Origin: Sphingomonas crocodyli
GTDB taxonomy: Bacteria; Pseudomonadota; Alphaproteobacteria; Sphingomonadales; Sphingomonadaceae
DNA length: 64,000 bases
NCBI RefSeq assembly: GCF_004005865.1
Contig: NZ_SACN01000001.1
Location: forward strand, 1,860,001-1,924,000
Direction of reading: 5' to 3'
A model generated the notes under the pieces. That model saw only the letters and a program-made list of their open reading frames with translations. It was not told the DNA's origin and did no database searches. Numbering within the stretch: the stretch's first letter is position 1; each line of letters begins with the position of its first letter. A program made the position numbers and the translations under genes. Below, one piece after another: positions 16,704 through 26,454 of this stretch.

Positions 16704-18448
16704 ATAAGCCGCGCCGGCATCAGCCCGCGCAGCGCGTTGCCGATGAAGAAGCCGTCGGCCAGATCCTCGGGCTTCAAGGCCGCCTCGACCGCCTTGCCCT
16801 CATCGAGCAGGCGCGCGCGCAGCACGCCGGGCATCAGCGCGCCGATCAACGGGGTGCGCAGCACGCCATCGCGTTCGACGAAGATGTTGGTGAAGCTGCC
16901 TTCGGTCAGATAGCCGTCCTGATCGACGAAGACGACTTCGAACGTGCCTGCGGCGTGACGTGCTTCGTCCAGGAAGACGCGATCGCTGGTCTTGTGCTGC
17001 AGGCGGAAATCGTCGCGCGACGTGGGCAGCGGCACGATCTTCACATTTACGGCTTCGGTCGGTGTTTCGGGCAGCGGGCGGACTTCGATCGCCAGCGCCC
17101 CGCTGCGTGCGAGCAGCAGACGGATCTTCGCGCTGTCCGCCAGTCGGAAGGTCGCGGCCTGCAGGTCGTTGCGGCAATCATGGCGATTGAAGTGGAAGCC
17201 CAGCGCGTCGGCGCTCGACTTCATGCGGGCCATGTGGCGATCGAGGTCCATGAAACCCTCGATCGCATCGAAATGCATCGTTTCGATCAGGTCGAACGGC
17301 CTGCTCGCCATCGCGACGAATTCCCCCTTCGCCATACACTCACGCCACTCGGCTTCTCGTTCCGAATCGGCAACGATCCCCGATCCTAACCCCAGAATGG
17401 CAGATTTCCGACCACTTCCAATCGAAAGCGTGCGGATCGCCACATTGAAGCCGGCCGAACCCTGCGGACCCAGCCAGCCGATAGAGCCGGTATAAGGACC
17501 GCGTGCAAGCCTTTCAACTTCCTCGATAATCTCGATCGCGCGGATTTTGGGCGCGCCCGTCACCGATCCGCACGGAAAAAGCTTCGCGATCAGATCGACC
17601 GCGTCATGCCCGTCGGCCAGCCGCGCTTCGATCGTGGAGGTCATCTGATGGACGGTCGGATAGGTCTCGACCGCGAAGGCCTGCGTCACCCGCACCGATC
17701 CCGGCACGGCGACCCGCGACAGATCGTTGCGCAGCAGATCGACGATCATCAGATTTTCGGCGCGCTGCTTGGGATCGGCCGCAAGCTGCTCGGCCGCCTT
17801 CGCATCGGCGGCGGGATCGGGCAGGCGCGTGGCGGTGCCCTTCATCGGGCGCACCGTGATGTGGCCATCCTCCAGCGTGAAGAACAGTTCGGGCGACAGG
17901 CTCACCAGCCAGTCCTCGCCATCGAAGACCACGCCGCCCCAGCCCGACAGCGCATGCGCGCGCAGCCGTGCGTAGAGCGCGAGCGGCGGCCCGAAGCACG
18001 GCACCTCGGCGCGATAGGTCAGGTTCGCCTGATAGATGTCGCCCGCCGCGATATAGGCCTGCACCTTGTCGAACGCCGCAGCATATTCGTGTCGATCGAT
18101 CAGCGGCTTCGGCGCGCCGGCCCAGGCCGATGCGGGATCGGGCAGTTGCGCGGCCAGCTCGTCCGCCGACATGTGCCGGGGCGCACCGAACAGTCCGAAC
18201 CATAGAAGTTTGCCGGGGCGGGCGAGGGGGGCGAGCCGGGGTTCGAGCGCATGGCCCGCCTCGAACGCCATATAGCCCGCCGCGTGCAGCTCTTCGGCCT
18301 GCGCCGCGCGCAGTCGGGCGAGAGCGGGGGCGACCTCCTCGGGCGTGTCGGCGCGGATGATCTCGCAAGGATCGGCGAACAGCCGCGCCCCGTCCGAGCC
18401 CGGCCGCGCATCGTCGAGCAGCACGAAGGGACGGTCGGTCGCGATCAT
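16700..18448 (-). CDS. pabB: Aminodeoxychorismate synthase PabB fused to a class IV aminotransferase/lyase (PabC-like)
   Basis: This is a bifunctional folate-pathway enzyme of 582 aa. Residues to about 370 form the chorismate-binding PabB domain (GDIYQANLTYRAEV, MKGTATR, ENLMIVDLLRNDL, CGSVTGAPK). After a linker comes a class IV aminotransferase-like domain with the PLP lysine in HKTSDR and the EGSFTNIF motif. Such fusions convert chorismate through ADC towards 4-aminobenzoate when paired with PabA, which is not in this window. The ATG at 18448 is preferred over an upstream TTG. Confidence 0.92.
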   Translation of the reverse strand: MIATDRPFVLLDDARPGSDGARLFADPCEIIRADTPEEVAPALARLRAAQAEELHAAGYMAFEAGHALEPRLAPLARPGKLLWFGLFGAPRHMSADELAAQLPDPASAWAGAPKPLIDRHEYAAAFDKVQAYIAAGDIYQANLTYRAEVPCFGPPLALYARLRAHALSGWGGVVFDGEDWLVSLSPELFFTLEDGHITVRPMKGTATRLPDPAADAKAAEQLAADPKQRAENLMIVDLLRNDLSRVAVPGSVRVTQAFAVETYPTVHQMTSTIEARLADGHDAVDLIAKLFPCGSVTGAPKIRAIEIIEEVERLARGPYTGSIGWLGPQGSAGFNVAIRTLSIGSGRKSAILGLGSGIVADSEREAEWRECMAKGEFVAMASRPFDLIETMHFDAIEGFMDLDRHMARMKSSADALGFHFNRHDCRNDLQAATFRLADSAKIRLLLARSGALAIEVRPLPETPTEAVNVKIVPLPTSRDDFRLQHKTSDRVFLDEARHAAGTFEVVFVDQDGYLTEGSFTNIFVERDGVLRTPLIGALMPGVLRARLLDEGKAVEAALKPEDLADGFFIGNALRGLMPARLI

Positions 18449-18516
18449 GTCGCGGCGATTGGGGGAGAGCGGGGACGCTGGCAAGCCCGGTATTGCATCG
18501 TGACAGTGGCTCGCCC

Positions 18517-19197
18517 ATGTCGGATCGCATGACCGACGCCCCCAAACGCCCGCTTCAGGCGGTTATCGTGCCCGTCACGGCCTTCCAGCAGAATTGCACT
18601 CTGTTCTGGTGCACCAACACGATGAAGGGCGCCTTCGTCGATGCGGGCGGCGATCTCCCCACGCTCAAGCGCGCGGCAGAAAAGCATGGAGTGACGATCG
18701 AAAAGCTGCTCGTGACCCACGGCCATATCGACCATTGCGGCGGCACCGGCATTTTGGCCGAGGAACTGGGCGTGCCGATCGAAGGGCCGCATGAGGGCGA
18801 TCGCTTCTGGATCGCGCGCCTCGGCGACGACGGGCGCAGCTATGGCATCGAGGGCCGCGTGTTCGAGCCCGATCGCTGGCTGAAGGACGGCGATCAGGTG
18901 ACGGTGGGCGATCTGACGCTCGACGTTATCCACTGCCCTGGTCACACGCCGGGCCATGTCGTGTTCCACCACGCGCCGTCGCAGCTCGCGCTGGTCGGCG
19001 ACGTGCTGTTCCAGGGATCGATCGGCCGCACCGATTTCCCGCAGGGCAGCCATCAGGCGCTGATCGACTCGATCACGAAGAAGCTGTGGCCGCTGGGTGG
19101 CGAAACCGCTTTCGTCCCTGGCCACGGCCCGATGTCCACGTTCGCCCACGAACGGCAGGGCAATCCGTTCGTCGGGGATCGCGTGGTGGGTCTCTAA
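18517..19197 (+). CDS. MBL-fold metallo-hydrolase (glyoxalase II-like)
   Basis: This is a 226-residue metallo-beta-lactamase-fold hydrolase. The metal-binding motif THGHIDHCGG, later CPGHTPGHVVFHH, VGDVLFQGSIGRTDF and the final PGHGPMS place it with the YcbL/glyoxalase II-like proteins, which hydrolyse thioesters such as S-lactoylglutathione. It diverges from pabB with 68 bp between starts. Two further in-frame starts exist nearby (18493 and 18529), and none has a good ribosome-binding site, so the start is uncertain by about 12 codons. Confidence 0.87.
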   Translation: MSDRMTDAPKRPLQAVIVPVTAFQQNCTLFWCTNTMKGAFVDAGGDLPTLKRAAEKHGVTIEKLLVTHGHIDHCGGTGILAEELGVPIEGPHEGDRFWIARLGDDGRSYGIEGRVFEPDRWLKDGDQVTVGDLTLDVIHCPGHTPGHVVFHHAPSQLALVGDVLFQGSIGRTDFPQGSHQALIDSITKKLWPLGGETAFVPGHGPMSTFAHERQGNPFVGDRVVGL

Positions 19198-19200
19198 AAA

Positions 19201-19327
19201 ATCCTCCCCCGGAGGGGGAGGGGACCGGCGAAGCCGGTGGATGGGTAGCTATCCGCAAGCGCATCGCTGCCGGCCAATACCCCTCCGTCAGTCCTGCGGA
19301 CTGCCACCTCCCCCGCCGGGGGAGGAT
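19201..19327. repeat. Family C palindromic repeat, copy 2
   Basis: Inverted ends ATCCTCCCCC with inner blocks ACCGGCGAAGCCGGTGG and the GTCAGTCCTGCGGACTGCC hairpin. It starts 3 bp after the stop of the MBL-fold gene and ends 10 bp from the MAPEG gene stop. It is nearly identical to the copy at 56547-56673. Confidence 0.93.
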
Positions 19328-19337
19328 CTAGAAAGAA

Positions 19338-19772
19338 TCAGTGCGCCGAGTCGCTCGACACGGTCGTGATCGTGCCGTCCTTCGTCACATAAGGAATGCT
19401 CACCGCCCATCCGGCCAGCACCAGCAGGCTGAGGAAGGTGACGAGGATGCCGACCTGACGGAAGCGCATCCGCGCGTTGCTGTCGAGCCCGATGCCGTGG
19501 AGCAGGCGGCCGACGATATAGATGATGCCGATCACCCACAAAGTCGTAGAGGTGCCGCGCGCCAGCTCGATCAGGCCCATCAGGATCAGGATGAACGGCG
19601 TATATTCCACGAAGTTCGAATGCGCGCGCATTCGCGCCTCCAGCAGGGGCACGTTGCCGTGGCCGATCGAGACCTTGCTCTTGACCCGCGGACCCGCAAC
19701 GCGGATCGCGAGCCAGAGATTGACGATGGCGGCCGCGCCGGCAATCGTCAGCGTGACGGGCAGAATGATCAT
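19338..19772 (-). CDS. MAPEG family membrane protein
   Basis: This 144-residue, four-helix membrane protein belongs to the eicosanoid/glutathione-metabolism (MAPEG) family, whose bacterial members are often glutathione S-transferase-like. The diagnostic motif is the RMRAHSNFVEYTPFILILMGL segment after the first loop (residues ~47-67), with the conserved Asn and Glu, plus GRLLHGIGLD. The ATG at 19772 is chosen because it has a strong GGAGGGG box and starts directly with the first membrane helix. The stop lies beside a family C repeat. Confidence 0.88.
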   Translation of the reverse strand: MIILPVTLTIAGAAAIVNLWLAIRVAGPRVKSKVSIGHGNVPLLEARMRAHSNFVEYTPFILILMGLIELARGTSTTLWVIGIIYIVGRLLHGIGLDSNARMRFRQVGILVTFLSLLVLAGWAVSIPYVTKDGTITTVSSDSAH

Positions 19773-19825
19773 GGGTCCCCTCCGAAAATCGAATATGCCG
19801 TTCTGATCGCAGGTCATGGACTTAC

Positions 19826-19853
19826 TTGCAACGCGGGGTGAATTCGCTATAGG
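19826..19853 (+). promoter_or_regulatory. Probable sigma-70 promoter for rpmF-plsX
   Basis: TTGCAA, a 16-nt spacer, then TATAGG, 116 bp before the rpmF start. Both hexamers are good matches for an alphaproteobacterial housekeeping promoter, and the spacing is acceptable. The remaining leader (about 110 nt) contains GC-rich sequence of unknown role. Confidence 0.5.
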
Positions 19854-19969
19854 GCGGTCCGCTCGCGACGAGCCCGGTCAAACGGGTCGATGGCCCTGAG
19901 GGCCGCGATCCTTATGCCACGGGGGTTCGTCGCTATTTTATTTGATCAATACAGGAAACAGGTGCCGAG

Positions 19970-20149
19970 ATGGCCGTCCCCAAGCGAAAGACCTCGCCTT
20001 CCAAGCGCAACATGCGCCGCAGCCATGACGCGCTGAAGGTGGAAGCGTTCCAGGAATGCCCGAACTGCGGCGAACTGAAGCGCCCGCACAACCTGTGCAA
20101 CGCCTGCGGCCATTATAACGGCCGCGAGATCGTTTCGGTCGAGGCGTAA
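19970..20149 (+). CDS. rpmF: 50S ribosomal protein L32
   Basis: This is a 59-residue ribosomal protein starting [20 protein letters not shown], the classic L32 N-terminus. It keeps the zinc-ribbon cysteines (C30, C33, C43, C46), so it is the zinc-binding form. It precedes plsX by 14 nt, the widely conserved rpmF-plsX-fabH order that links ribosome and lipid synthesis. Confidence 0.97.
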   Translation: MAVPKRKTSPSKRNMRRSHDALKVEAFQECPNCGELKRPHNLCNACGHYNGREIVSVEA

Positions 20150-20163
20150 GCCAGGTCCGGATC

Positions 20164-21219
20164 ATGGCGACGGGTCAACAGGGGCCCCGGATCGCCCTGG
20201 ATGCGATGGGTGGTGACGTAGGGCCGGCGACGATGGTTGCCGGTGCTGCGATCGCGCGCAAGCGCAACCCCGCTATCCGGTTCGTTCTGTTCGGTGACGA
20301 AGCGCAGGTGCGCGCCGAAGTGGCGCGTCACCCCGTTCTTGCCGACTGCGAGATCGTCCACACCGAAGACGTCATCACCGGCGACGACAAGCCGAGCCAG
20401 GCGATCCGCCGGGCAAAGACGTCGTCGATGGGGCGCGCCGTGTTGGCCGTGAAAGACGGCCTTGCGGACGCGGCTCTGTCCGCTGGCAATACTGGCGCGC
20501 TGATGGCGATCGCCAAGCTCAATCTGCGCACGATGCATGGCATCGATCGGCCGGCGCTCGCCGCGCTGATGCCGACGCTGGGCGATAATGACGTCGTGAT
20601 GCTCGATCTCGGCGCCAATACCGAGTGCGACGCGCGCAACCTGGCCGAGTTTGCGGTGATGGGCGCGGCCTATGCCCGCGCGGCGATGGGGCTCAGCTGC
20701 CCGCGCGTCCGTCTGCTCAACATCGGCACCGAAGAATTGAAGGGCACTGGCGAGGTCAAGGATGCCGCGGCTCTGCTGCGCACCCAGACCAGTGGCGAAT
20801 GGCGCTTCGATGGCTTCATCGAGGCGGATCGCCTTGGCCGCGGCGAAGTCGATGTTGTCGTGACCGACGGCTTTTCGGGCAATATCGCGCTCAAGTCGAT
20901 CGAAGGCACAGCGCGGTTCATCACCGATCTACTGAAGCGCGCCTTCTCCAGCTCGCTGCGCTCGAAGGCCGGTTTCCTGCTGTCGCGTCCGGCTTTCACG
21001 CTGCTTCGCGGCCATCTCGATCCGAACAACCATAATGGCGCCGTATTTCTCGGGCTGAACGGTCTGGTCATCAAGAGCCACGGCAGCGCCGATCCCACCG
21101 GCACCGCCAACGCGATCGATGTCGCGGTGCGGATCGTGTCGGAAGATATTACGCGCCGCATCACCGAGGATCTGGATAGCTTCCGGACCCATGCGGAATT
21201 GCCCGAAGCCGCCGCTTGA
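20164..21219 (+). CDS. plsX: Phosphate acyltransferase PlsX
   Basis: PlsX converts acyl-ACP to acyl-phosphate for PlsY. The 351 aa are normal for the family. The N-terminal [12 protein letters not shown] signature, the [11 protein letters not shown] motif, the LDLGANTEC segment and [14 protein letters not shown] are all present. The gene lies between rpmF and fabH, as expected. Its partner PlsY is encoded separately at 6978-7574. Confidence 0.97.
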   Translation: MATGQQGPRIALDAMGGDVGPATMVAGAAIARKRNPAIRFVLFGDEAQVRAEVARHPVLADCEIVHTEDVITGDDKPSQAIRRAKTSSMGRAVLAVKDGLADAALSAGNTGALMAIAKLNLRTMHGIDRPALAALMPTLGDNDVVMLDLGANTECDARNLAEFAVMGAAYARAAMGLSCPRVRLLNIGTEELKGTGEVKDAAALLRTQTSGEWRFDGFIEADRLGRGEVDVVVTDGFSGNIALKSIEGTARFITDLLKRAFSSSLRSKAGFLLSRPAFTLLRGHLDPNNHNGAVFLGLNGLVIKSHGSADPTGTANAIDVAVRIVSEDITRRITEDLDSFRTHAELPEAAA

Positions 21220-21284
21220 CGTCGGCTCGAGTTAATCTGAATTAGTCGCCCGGATTTGAGAGGCGGCGAGGACAAGGACTTTTC

Positions 21285-22250
21285 ATGCGTCGTGCCGTCA
21301 TCGCGGGTACCGGATCGGCCCTTCCCAAGCGGCGCGTGACGAACGAAGAGCTCGCGCAGACGGTCGACACCAGCGACGAGTGGATTCAGGGCCGCACTGG
21401 TATTTTGGCCCGCCACATTGCGGGCGATGACGAGACCACGGTCACGCTGGCCACCGACGCGGCACGCGCCGCGCTGGCCGCCGCGGGCATCGACGCTTCC
21501 GAGGTCGGCCTGATCGTGCTGGGCACCGCGACGCCGGACCAGACCTTTCCGTCATCGGCCACGCAGGTGCAGGCGAAGCTGGGCATCGACGATTGCGTGT
21601 CGTTCGACGTGCAGGCGGTCTGCTCGGGCTTCCTCTATGCGCTGTCGGTCGCGGACTCGATGGTCGCCAAGGGCGTAGCCGATACCGCGCTGGTGATCGG
21701 CGCGGAAACCTTCAGCCGCATTCTCGACTGGGAAGACCGCACGACCTGCGTCCTTTTCGGCGATGGCGCGGGCGCGATCGTGCTGAAGGCGGAAGAGAGC
21801 GAGGATGGCGCGCGCGGCGTGCTGGCGACCAAGCTTCACGCCGATGGCCGCCACAACCAGCTCCTCTATGTCGATGGTGGCCCCTCGACGACCGGCACGG
21901 TCGGCAAGCTGCGCATGAAGGGGCAGGAGGTGTTCCGCCACGCCGTCGTCAACCTGGCCGAAGTGATGGCCGAGGTCGTCAAGGATGCCGGCTTCGACAT
22001 GGGCGACATCGACTGGGTCGTGCCGCACCAGGCCAATCGCCGCATCCTCGATGCGACCGCACGCAAGCTGGGCCTGCCGGCCGAGCGCGTGATCATGACG
22101 GTCGATCAGCACGCCAATACGTCGGCCGCCTCGGTGCCGCTCGCGCTCGACGTTGCGGTGCGCGATGGGCGGATCAAGCCGGGCGATCTCGTCGTGCTTG
22201 AGGCAATGGGCGGTGGCTTCACCTGGGGTGCTGCGGTCGTCCGTATCTAG
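21285..22250 (+). CDS. fabH: Beta-ketoacyl-ACP synthase III
   Basis: FabH starts fatty-acid synthesis by condensing acetyl-CoA with malonyl-ACP. The 321-residue protein has the complete catalytic triad: C113 in [12 protein letters not shown]248 in VPHQANRR and N278 in QHANTSAAS. The dimer and substrate loop [14 protein letters not shown] matches the family. It is 65 bp downstream of plsX and in the same operon. Confidence 0.97.
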   Translation: MRRAVIAGTGSALPKRRVTNEELAQTVDTSDEWIQGRTGILARHIAGDDETTVTLATDAARAALAAAGIDASEVGLIVLGTATPDQTFPSSATQVQAKLGIDDCVSFDVQAVCSGFLYALSVADSMVAKGVADTALVIGAETFSRILDWEDRTTCVLFGDGAGAIVLKAEESEDGARGVLATKLHADGRHNQLLYVDGGPSTTGTVGKLRMKGQEVFRHAVVNLAEVMAEVVKDAGFDMGDIDWVVPHQANRRILDATARKLGLPAERVIMTVDQHANTSAASVPLALDVAVRDGRIKPGDLVVLEAMGGGFTWGAAVVRI

Positions 22251-22285
22251 GTGACGACCAGTTGAGAGCGGTCGAAATCGCTTCA

Positions 22286-22298
22286 ATTGTAAAACAAT
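22286..22298. promoter_or_regulatory. AT-rich inverted repeat upstream of ihfA
   Basis: ATTGT-AAA-ACAAT is a perfect 5-bp inverted repeat inside an AT-rich island (about 22284-22320) in otherwise GC-rich DNA, 112 bp before ihfA. It may hold the ihfA promoter or a site bound by IHF itself; I could not pick out clear hexamers. Confidence 0.3.
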
Positions 22299-22409
22299 GT
22301 TAAATTTGTTCGTTGAATCGACCTGCGATGGTCGAATCTTGCCGAGGAAACGTCTTTGCGTAACGCGAAGACGACGATAAGGTGATATCCGAGATCGGTG
22401 GGGGACAAT

Positions 22410-22712
22410 ATGGGGTTGGACAGCGGTACGTTGACGCGCGCGGACTTGTCTGAACAGGTTCATCGCGAGATCGGCCTGTCACGCGCTGAATCCGCTTCCA
22501 TCGTCGAACAATTGCTCGATCACGTCTGTGGCGCGCTGGCCGAAGGGCAGAACGTCAAGATTTCGGGCTTTGGCAGCTTCGTCCTGCGCGAAAAGGGGGA
22601 GCGGGTCGGTCGCAATCCCAAGACCGGCGTCGAAGTGCCGATCGCGCCGCGCCGCGTGCTGACCTTCCGCGCCAGCCAGATGCTGCGTGACAGGATCGTG
22701 GACGGCCACTAA
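22410..22712 (+). CDS. ihfA: Integration host factor alpha subunit
   Basis: IhfA is the nucleoid-bending protein that acts as a heterodimer with IhfB. It is 100 aa. It has the DNABII features: the N-terminal [20 protein letters not shown] helices, the [21 protein letters not shown] core, and the [11 protein letters not shown] beta-arm that intercalates DNA. The ATG at 22410 is chosen over an upstream GTG because GGGGGAC sits 4 nt before it and the family length fits. It precedes the MerR gene by 9 nt, a conserved pair. Confidence 0.94.
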   Translation: MGLDSGTLTRADLSEQVHREIGLSRAESASIVEQLLDHVCGALAEGQNVKISGFGSFVLREKGERVGRNPKTGVEVPIAPRRVLTFRASQMLRDRIVDGH

Positions 22713-22721
22713 TCCTCTGAT

Positions 22722-23138
22722 ATGACTAGTGGTGGCGACAAGTCGGAAGACGCCTTCCGCACGATCGGCGAACTTTCGGCCGAACTCGGTATTCCCCAGC
22801 ATATCCTGCGCTATTGGGAGAGCCGCTTTCCGCAGCTCAAGCCCCTGCAGCGCGCGGGCAACCGGCGCTATTATCGCCCGGCCGATGCTGCGCTCGTCCG
22901 CCGCATCCACAGCCTGCTGAACGATCAGGGTTACACGATCAAAGGTGTGCAAAAGTTGCTTGCGCAGAAAAATGCGCCAGCGGCCGAGCCTGAAGTCGCG
23001 GGCGAGAATGGTCAGCGCGCCATCGCGCCCGCGCCGGTTCTGGTGGTCAACCAGCCCGCCTTGCCGCGTGCGATCCGCAGCGAACTCGAAGAGATACGCG
23101 ACTCGCTGAAGGCCGCACTCGAAGCGGATATGGAGTAG
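22722..23138 (+). CDS. MerR family transcriptional regulator
   Basis: The 138-residue protein has an N-terminal winged helix of the MerR type ([22 protein letters not shown], residues 12-33, then [20 protein letters not shown]) and a shorter C-terminal part with an Ala/Pro linker and a helix. There are no metal-binding cysteines, so it is not a metal sensor. It is encoded next to ihfA in many alphaproteobacteria; its target is unknown. The same fold family includes CarA/LitR-like and heat-shock HspR-like proteins. Confidence 0.9.
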   Translation: MTSGGDKSEDAFRTIGELSAELGIPQHILRYWESRFPQLKPLQRAGNRRYYRPADAALVRRIHSLLNDQGYTIKGVQKLLAQKNAPAAEPEVAGENGQRAIAPAPVLVVNQPALPRAIRSELEEIRDSLKAALEADME

Positions 23139-23141
23139 GGA

Positions 23142-23684
23142 TCAGTTCCCGTCCGGCCCCAGCGCCGGATCCAGATCGCGCGGACGGATGAAGCGGGCGA
23201 GGGCGCCCTTGTTCGCGCGCACATCTTCCCAATGTTCGACCGGCAGGCTGATCTCGGCGATGCTGGCGGTGGGGAATTTCTCCTCCACTTCGTAGCGGGC
23301 GGTGCCTTCGACATCTTCGGGCACCAGCATCAGGATCAGATCCTCCAGCCCCGGATTATGTCCGGCGATCAGCAGGTGCGAATAAGCGTCGTCCGCTTCC
23401 TGGATCACATCGAGCAGCGATTCGGCCGAGGCGAGATAGACGCGCTTGTCCCAGGCGGGGGCGATCGTTTCGCCGAGGCCCGTCGCGACATGCTCCAGCG
23501 TCTCGACGACGCGCACCGCGGGCGAGGCGACGATATGATCGAACTCCAGATGTTCGTGGCGCATATATTCGCCCACGCGCTGCGCGGCGCGCTTGCCCTT
23601 GGCATTGAGCGGGCGATCGAAGTCGCGCGAGACGGGTTCGTCCCACCCCGATTTGGCGTGGCGCAGCAACGTAACCGTCTTCAC
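23142..23684 (-). CDS. SixA-like histidine phosphatase
   Basis: The 180-residue protein is of the phosphoglycerate-mutase-like (branch 1) superfamily and most resembles SixA, which dephosphorylates phosphohistidine. The catalytic LLRHAKS motif is at residues 6-12, followed by SRDFDRPLNAKGKRAAQRVG; the second histidine is in LIAGHNPGLEDL. GTG start overlapping the helicase stop (GTGA), so it is the second gene of that transcription unit. The actual substrate is unproven. Confidence 0.88.
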   Translation of the reverse strand: MKTVTLLRHAKSGWDEPVSRDFDRPLNAKGKRAAQRVGEYMRHEHLEFDHIVASPAVRVVETLEHVATGLGETIAPAWDKRVYLASAESLLDVIQEADDAYSHLLIAGHNPGLEDLILMLVPEDVEGTARYEVEEKFPTASIAEISLPVEHWEDVRANKGALARFIRPRDLDPALGPDGN

Positions 23685-26431
23685 GATCGGTTTGTCTCCT
23701 CTCCGGCTTGCGAAACAGTGCCTGAAAGATGCGACGATAGGAAGTCGTCCACCCCGGCTTTTTGTGCAGCCGCAACACGCGCCACGGCCTCGTCGAGCGT
23801 CACGCGCAGAACGGGCACGTCGCCCGGAAAGGCATCGAGCAGGCGCGATGGCGTCGCCGCCCCCAGCAGCACGAAATGGCCGCGATCACCCGATGATCGG
23901 ATCAGTCGTCCGAACGCCTGGCGCAGCCGCGCGCGCACGATCCGGTCGTCATAGGCGCTGCCGCCGCCCGCCATCTTGCGCGCGCCGTGCAGCACGGTAG
24001 GGCGCGGCCACGGCACCCCCTCCATCACCACCAGCCGCAGCGAATCGCCCGGCACGTCGACCCCGTCGCGCAGCGCATCGGTGCCCAGCAGGGAGGATCG
24101 CGGATCGTCGCGGAAGATATCGACCAAGGTACCGGTGTCGATCGGATCGACATGCTGCGCGTAGATCGGCAGGCCGTCCCGCGCGAGGCGATCGGCGATG
24201 CGGGCGTGAACCGCACGCAGCCGCGATATCGCGGTGAACAGCCCCAGCGTGCCACCGCCCGCCGCCGCGATCAGCCGGTGATAGGCCTGCCCGAGTTGTG
24301 CGACGTCGCCGCGCTTCAGATCGTTGACGATCAGCACCTCGGCATGCGCAGCATAATCGAACGGGCTGGGCACCGCGATCCGCGCTTTGCGCGCGTCGAG
24401 ATGCGCGGCGCCGCTGCGCGCCTCGGCAACCGCCCAATCCTCGCCATCGCGCAGGGTTGCCGACGTGATGATCGCGCCCTGTGCGGGCTTGAGCACCGTC
24501 TCCGCAAAGGGGCGCGAGGGATCGAGCCAGTGGCGGTGCAGCCCGATGTCGAACTCGCGCCCCTCGACCCGATCGACCGCAAGCCAGTCGACAAAGTCGG
24601 GATCGACCGGGCCGCCCAGTCGCGCAAGCATCGCGATCCACGCCGCCACGGTCTGCCCGCGCTGGACAAGGCCGGCAATCGCCCCCTCGACCCGCGCGCG
24701 CGCCTGTCCATCGAGCCAGTCTGGCCCGTCGTCCATCACCGCCGCCAGCCGCTGGCGCAGCTTCGCCATCGGCCGCATCAGCCCTTCGAGCGCGGCAATG
24801 GCGGGCTGCGCGGCGTCGATCAGCGCGGGCGGAGGGATGTTCGCGTCGGTCTCCAGCCCGTAACCCGCATCGGCCGCATCGGCGCGCGCCAGCACGGCCG
24901 CGCGCACGGCGGCTAGAAGTCGCTCGATCGGCCCCTGCGGCAAATCCTCGCTCAGCCGCCCGAGCCAGCCATCGGCGGGCAGCAAAGAAGCGGCTGTCGC
25001 GGCGGCATCGATCGCCAGCGCGCCTTCCTCGTCATAGCTGGCGATGTCGGACAGACGTGCGGCAAGCCCGCGCCGCCGCCCGCGCGATTTCGCCTCGGGG
25101 CCGATGATCCAGCGGCGCAGCTCGATCGCTTCCTGCCCGGACAGGACGGCGGCGAAGGTCGAATCGGCGGCATCGAAGATGTGGTGGCCTTCGTCGAAGA
25201 TGATCCGTCCGATCGGCGCACCCTCATCGGCGCGGCGCTGGGCCAGGATCATCACCAGCGCGTGATTGGCGATGACGATATCGGCCTGGTCGGAGGCGCG
25301 CGCCGCCCGTTCGATGAAGCATTTCCGATAATGCGGGCAGCCAGCATAGACGCATTCGCCGCGCCGGTCGGTCAGTGCGGTGGAGCCGGCACGTCGGAAC
25401 AACGTGGGCAGCCAGCCGGGCATGTCGCCGCCCACCATGTCGCCGTCGCGGCTGTAGCGCGCCCAGCGGGCAACGAGTTGCGCCAGCACCGCCGCCCGGT
25501 TCTGGAACCCGCCCTGCAATGCGTCTTCGAGGTTGAGCAGGCAGAGGTAATTCTCACGCCCCTTGCGGATCACCACCTTGCCCGCTCGCGCCGCGGGATC
25601 GGGGAAGGCGCGGCGCGTCTCTTTGTCCAGTTGGCGCTGCAGCGCCTTGGTGTAGGTGGAAATCCACACGGTGCCGCGCGCCTGTTCGGCCCACAGCGTC
25701 GCGGGCGCGAGATAGCCCAAAGTCTTGCCGATCCCGGTGCCCGCCTCGGCCAGCACCAGATTGGGTTTCCCCTCCGCGATGCGCGGATCGAAGGCGCGGG
25801 CGGCGGTGGTCGCGTAGCGGCGCTGGCCGTCGCGGCTCTCGCCGCCGGTGCCAAGCAGGCGCGTCAGCCGATCGACGGTATCGGCTTCCTCGAGCAGGAC
25901 GGGGGAGGGCGGGGGGCGCCGCGCCTCCTCATCCCATTCGGGCAGGCGCGCGAAGAGGCCGCGTTCGGGCTTTTCGGGGGAGCGCAGCACCTGTCCGAGT
26001 GCTGCGACCCACGGCCAGCGCAGGCGGGCGAGCGATTGTGCGCTGTTCCACGCCCCGTCGCGCTCGGCCCAGCCTTCACCGGCCTCGACCCGCGCCAGCA
26101 GCGCTTGCGCGGCCTTCAGCAGCAAAGCCGCGCTCGACGCTTCGTCCTCGGGCGGATCGAGATCGAGCGCGCGGGCGATGCCGGCGGGCGTCGGCACCGC
26201 GAAGCGCGCGGGATGCACGAAGGCGAACAGTTCGAGCAGGTCGAGCCCTGCCAGTTCGGGCAGACCCAGCCGCGCGGCGACCAGCGGGGCGTTGAGCATG
26301 ATCGTCGGCGCATCGGCCGCGATGCTCGTCGCCTCGCCGCGCCCGACCGCGCGGGTGCGCCCATCGGGCGATGCGATCCAGATGCCGGCATGGGTCGCGT
26401 GCAGCGCGGAATAGGGAAGCGGCGGGGGCAT
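23681..26431 (-). CDS. DinG/XPD-like ATP-dependent DNA helicase
   Basis: The 916-residue superfamily 2 helicase is of the XPD/DinG type. Walker A is AEAGTGIGKT (228-237), a cysteine cluster (CVYAGCPHYRKC, with a further Cys upstream) fits the Fe-S domain, and NHALV plus DEGHHIF form motif II. Near the end are the helicase motifs VVMEGVPWPRP and RQAFGRLIRSSGDRG. An N-terminal region of about 200 residues before the helicase core has no obvious nuclease motif. A GAAC-N7-GAAC box lies 24 bp upstream, suggesting SOS control. It is cotranscribed with the SixA-like gene. Confidence 0.9.
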   Translation of the reverse strand: MPPPLPYSALHATHAGIWIASPDGRTRAVGRGEATSIAADAPTIMLNAPLVAARLGLPELAGLDLLELFAFVHPARFAVPTPAGIARALDLDPPEDEASSAALLLKAAQALLARVEAGEGWAERDGAWNSAQSLARLRWPWVAALGQVLRSPEKPERGLFARLPEWDEEARRPPPSPVLLEEADTVDRLTRLLGTGGESRDGQRRYATTAARAFDPRIAEGKPNLVLAEAGTGIGKTLGYLAPATLWAEQARGTVWISTYTKALQRQLDKETRRAFPDPAARAGKVVIRKGRENYLCLLNLEDALQGGFQNRAAVLAQLVARWARYSRDGDMVGGDMPGWLPTLFRRAGSTALTDRRGECVYAGCPHYRKCFIERAARASDQADIVIANHALVMILAQRRADEGAPIGRIIFDEGHHIFDAADSTFAAVLSGQEAIELRRWIIGPEAKSRGRRRGLAARLSDIASYDEEGALAIDAAATAASLLPADGWLGRLSEDLPQGPIERLLAAVRAAVLARADAADAGYGLETDANIPPPALIDAAQPAIAALEGLMRPMAKLRQRLAAVMDDGPDWLDGQARARVEGAIAGLVQRGQTVAAWIAMLARLGGPVDPDFVDWLAVDRVEGREFDIGLHRHWLDPSRPFAETVLKPAQGAIITSATLRDGEDWAVAEARSGAAHLDARKARIAVPSPFDYAAHAEVLIVNDLKRGDVAQLGQAYHRLIAAAGGGTLGLFTAISRLRAVHARIADRLARDGLPIYAQHVDPIDTGTLVDIFRDDPRSSLLGTDALRDGVDVPGDSLRLVVMEGVPWPRPTVLHGARKMAGGGSAYDDRIVRARLRQAFGRLIRSSGDRGHFVLLGAATPSRLLDAFPGDVPVLRVTLDEAVARVAAAQKAGVDDFLSSHLSGTVSQAGEETNRS

Positions 26432-26454
26432 CTCAGCCCCATGTAGGGCAGGGG

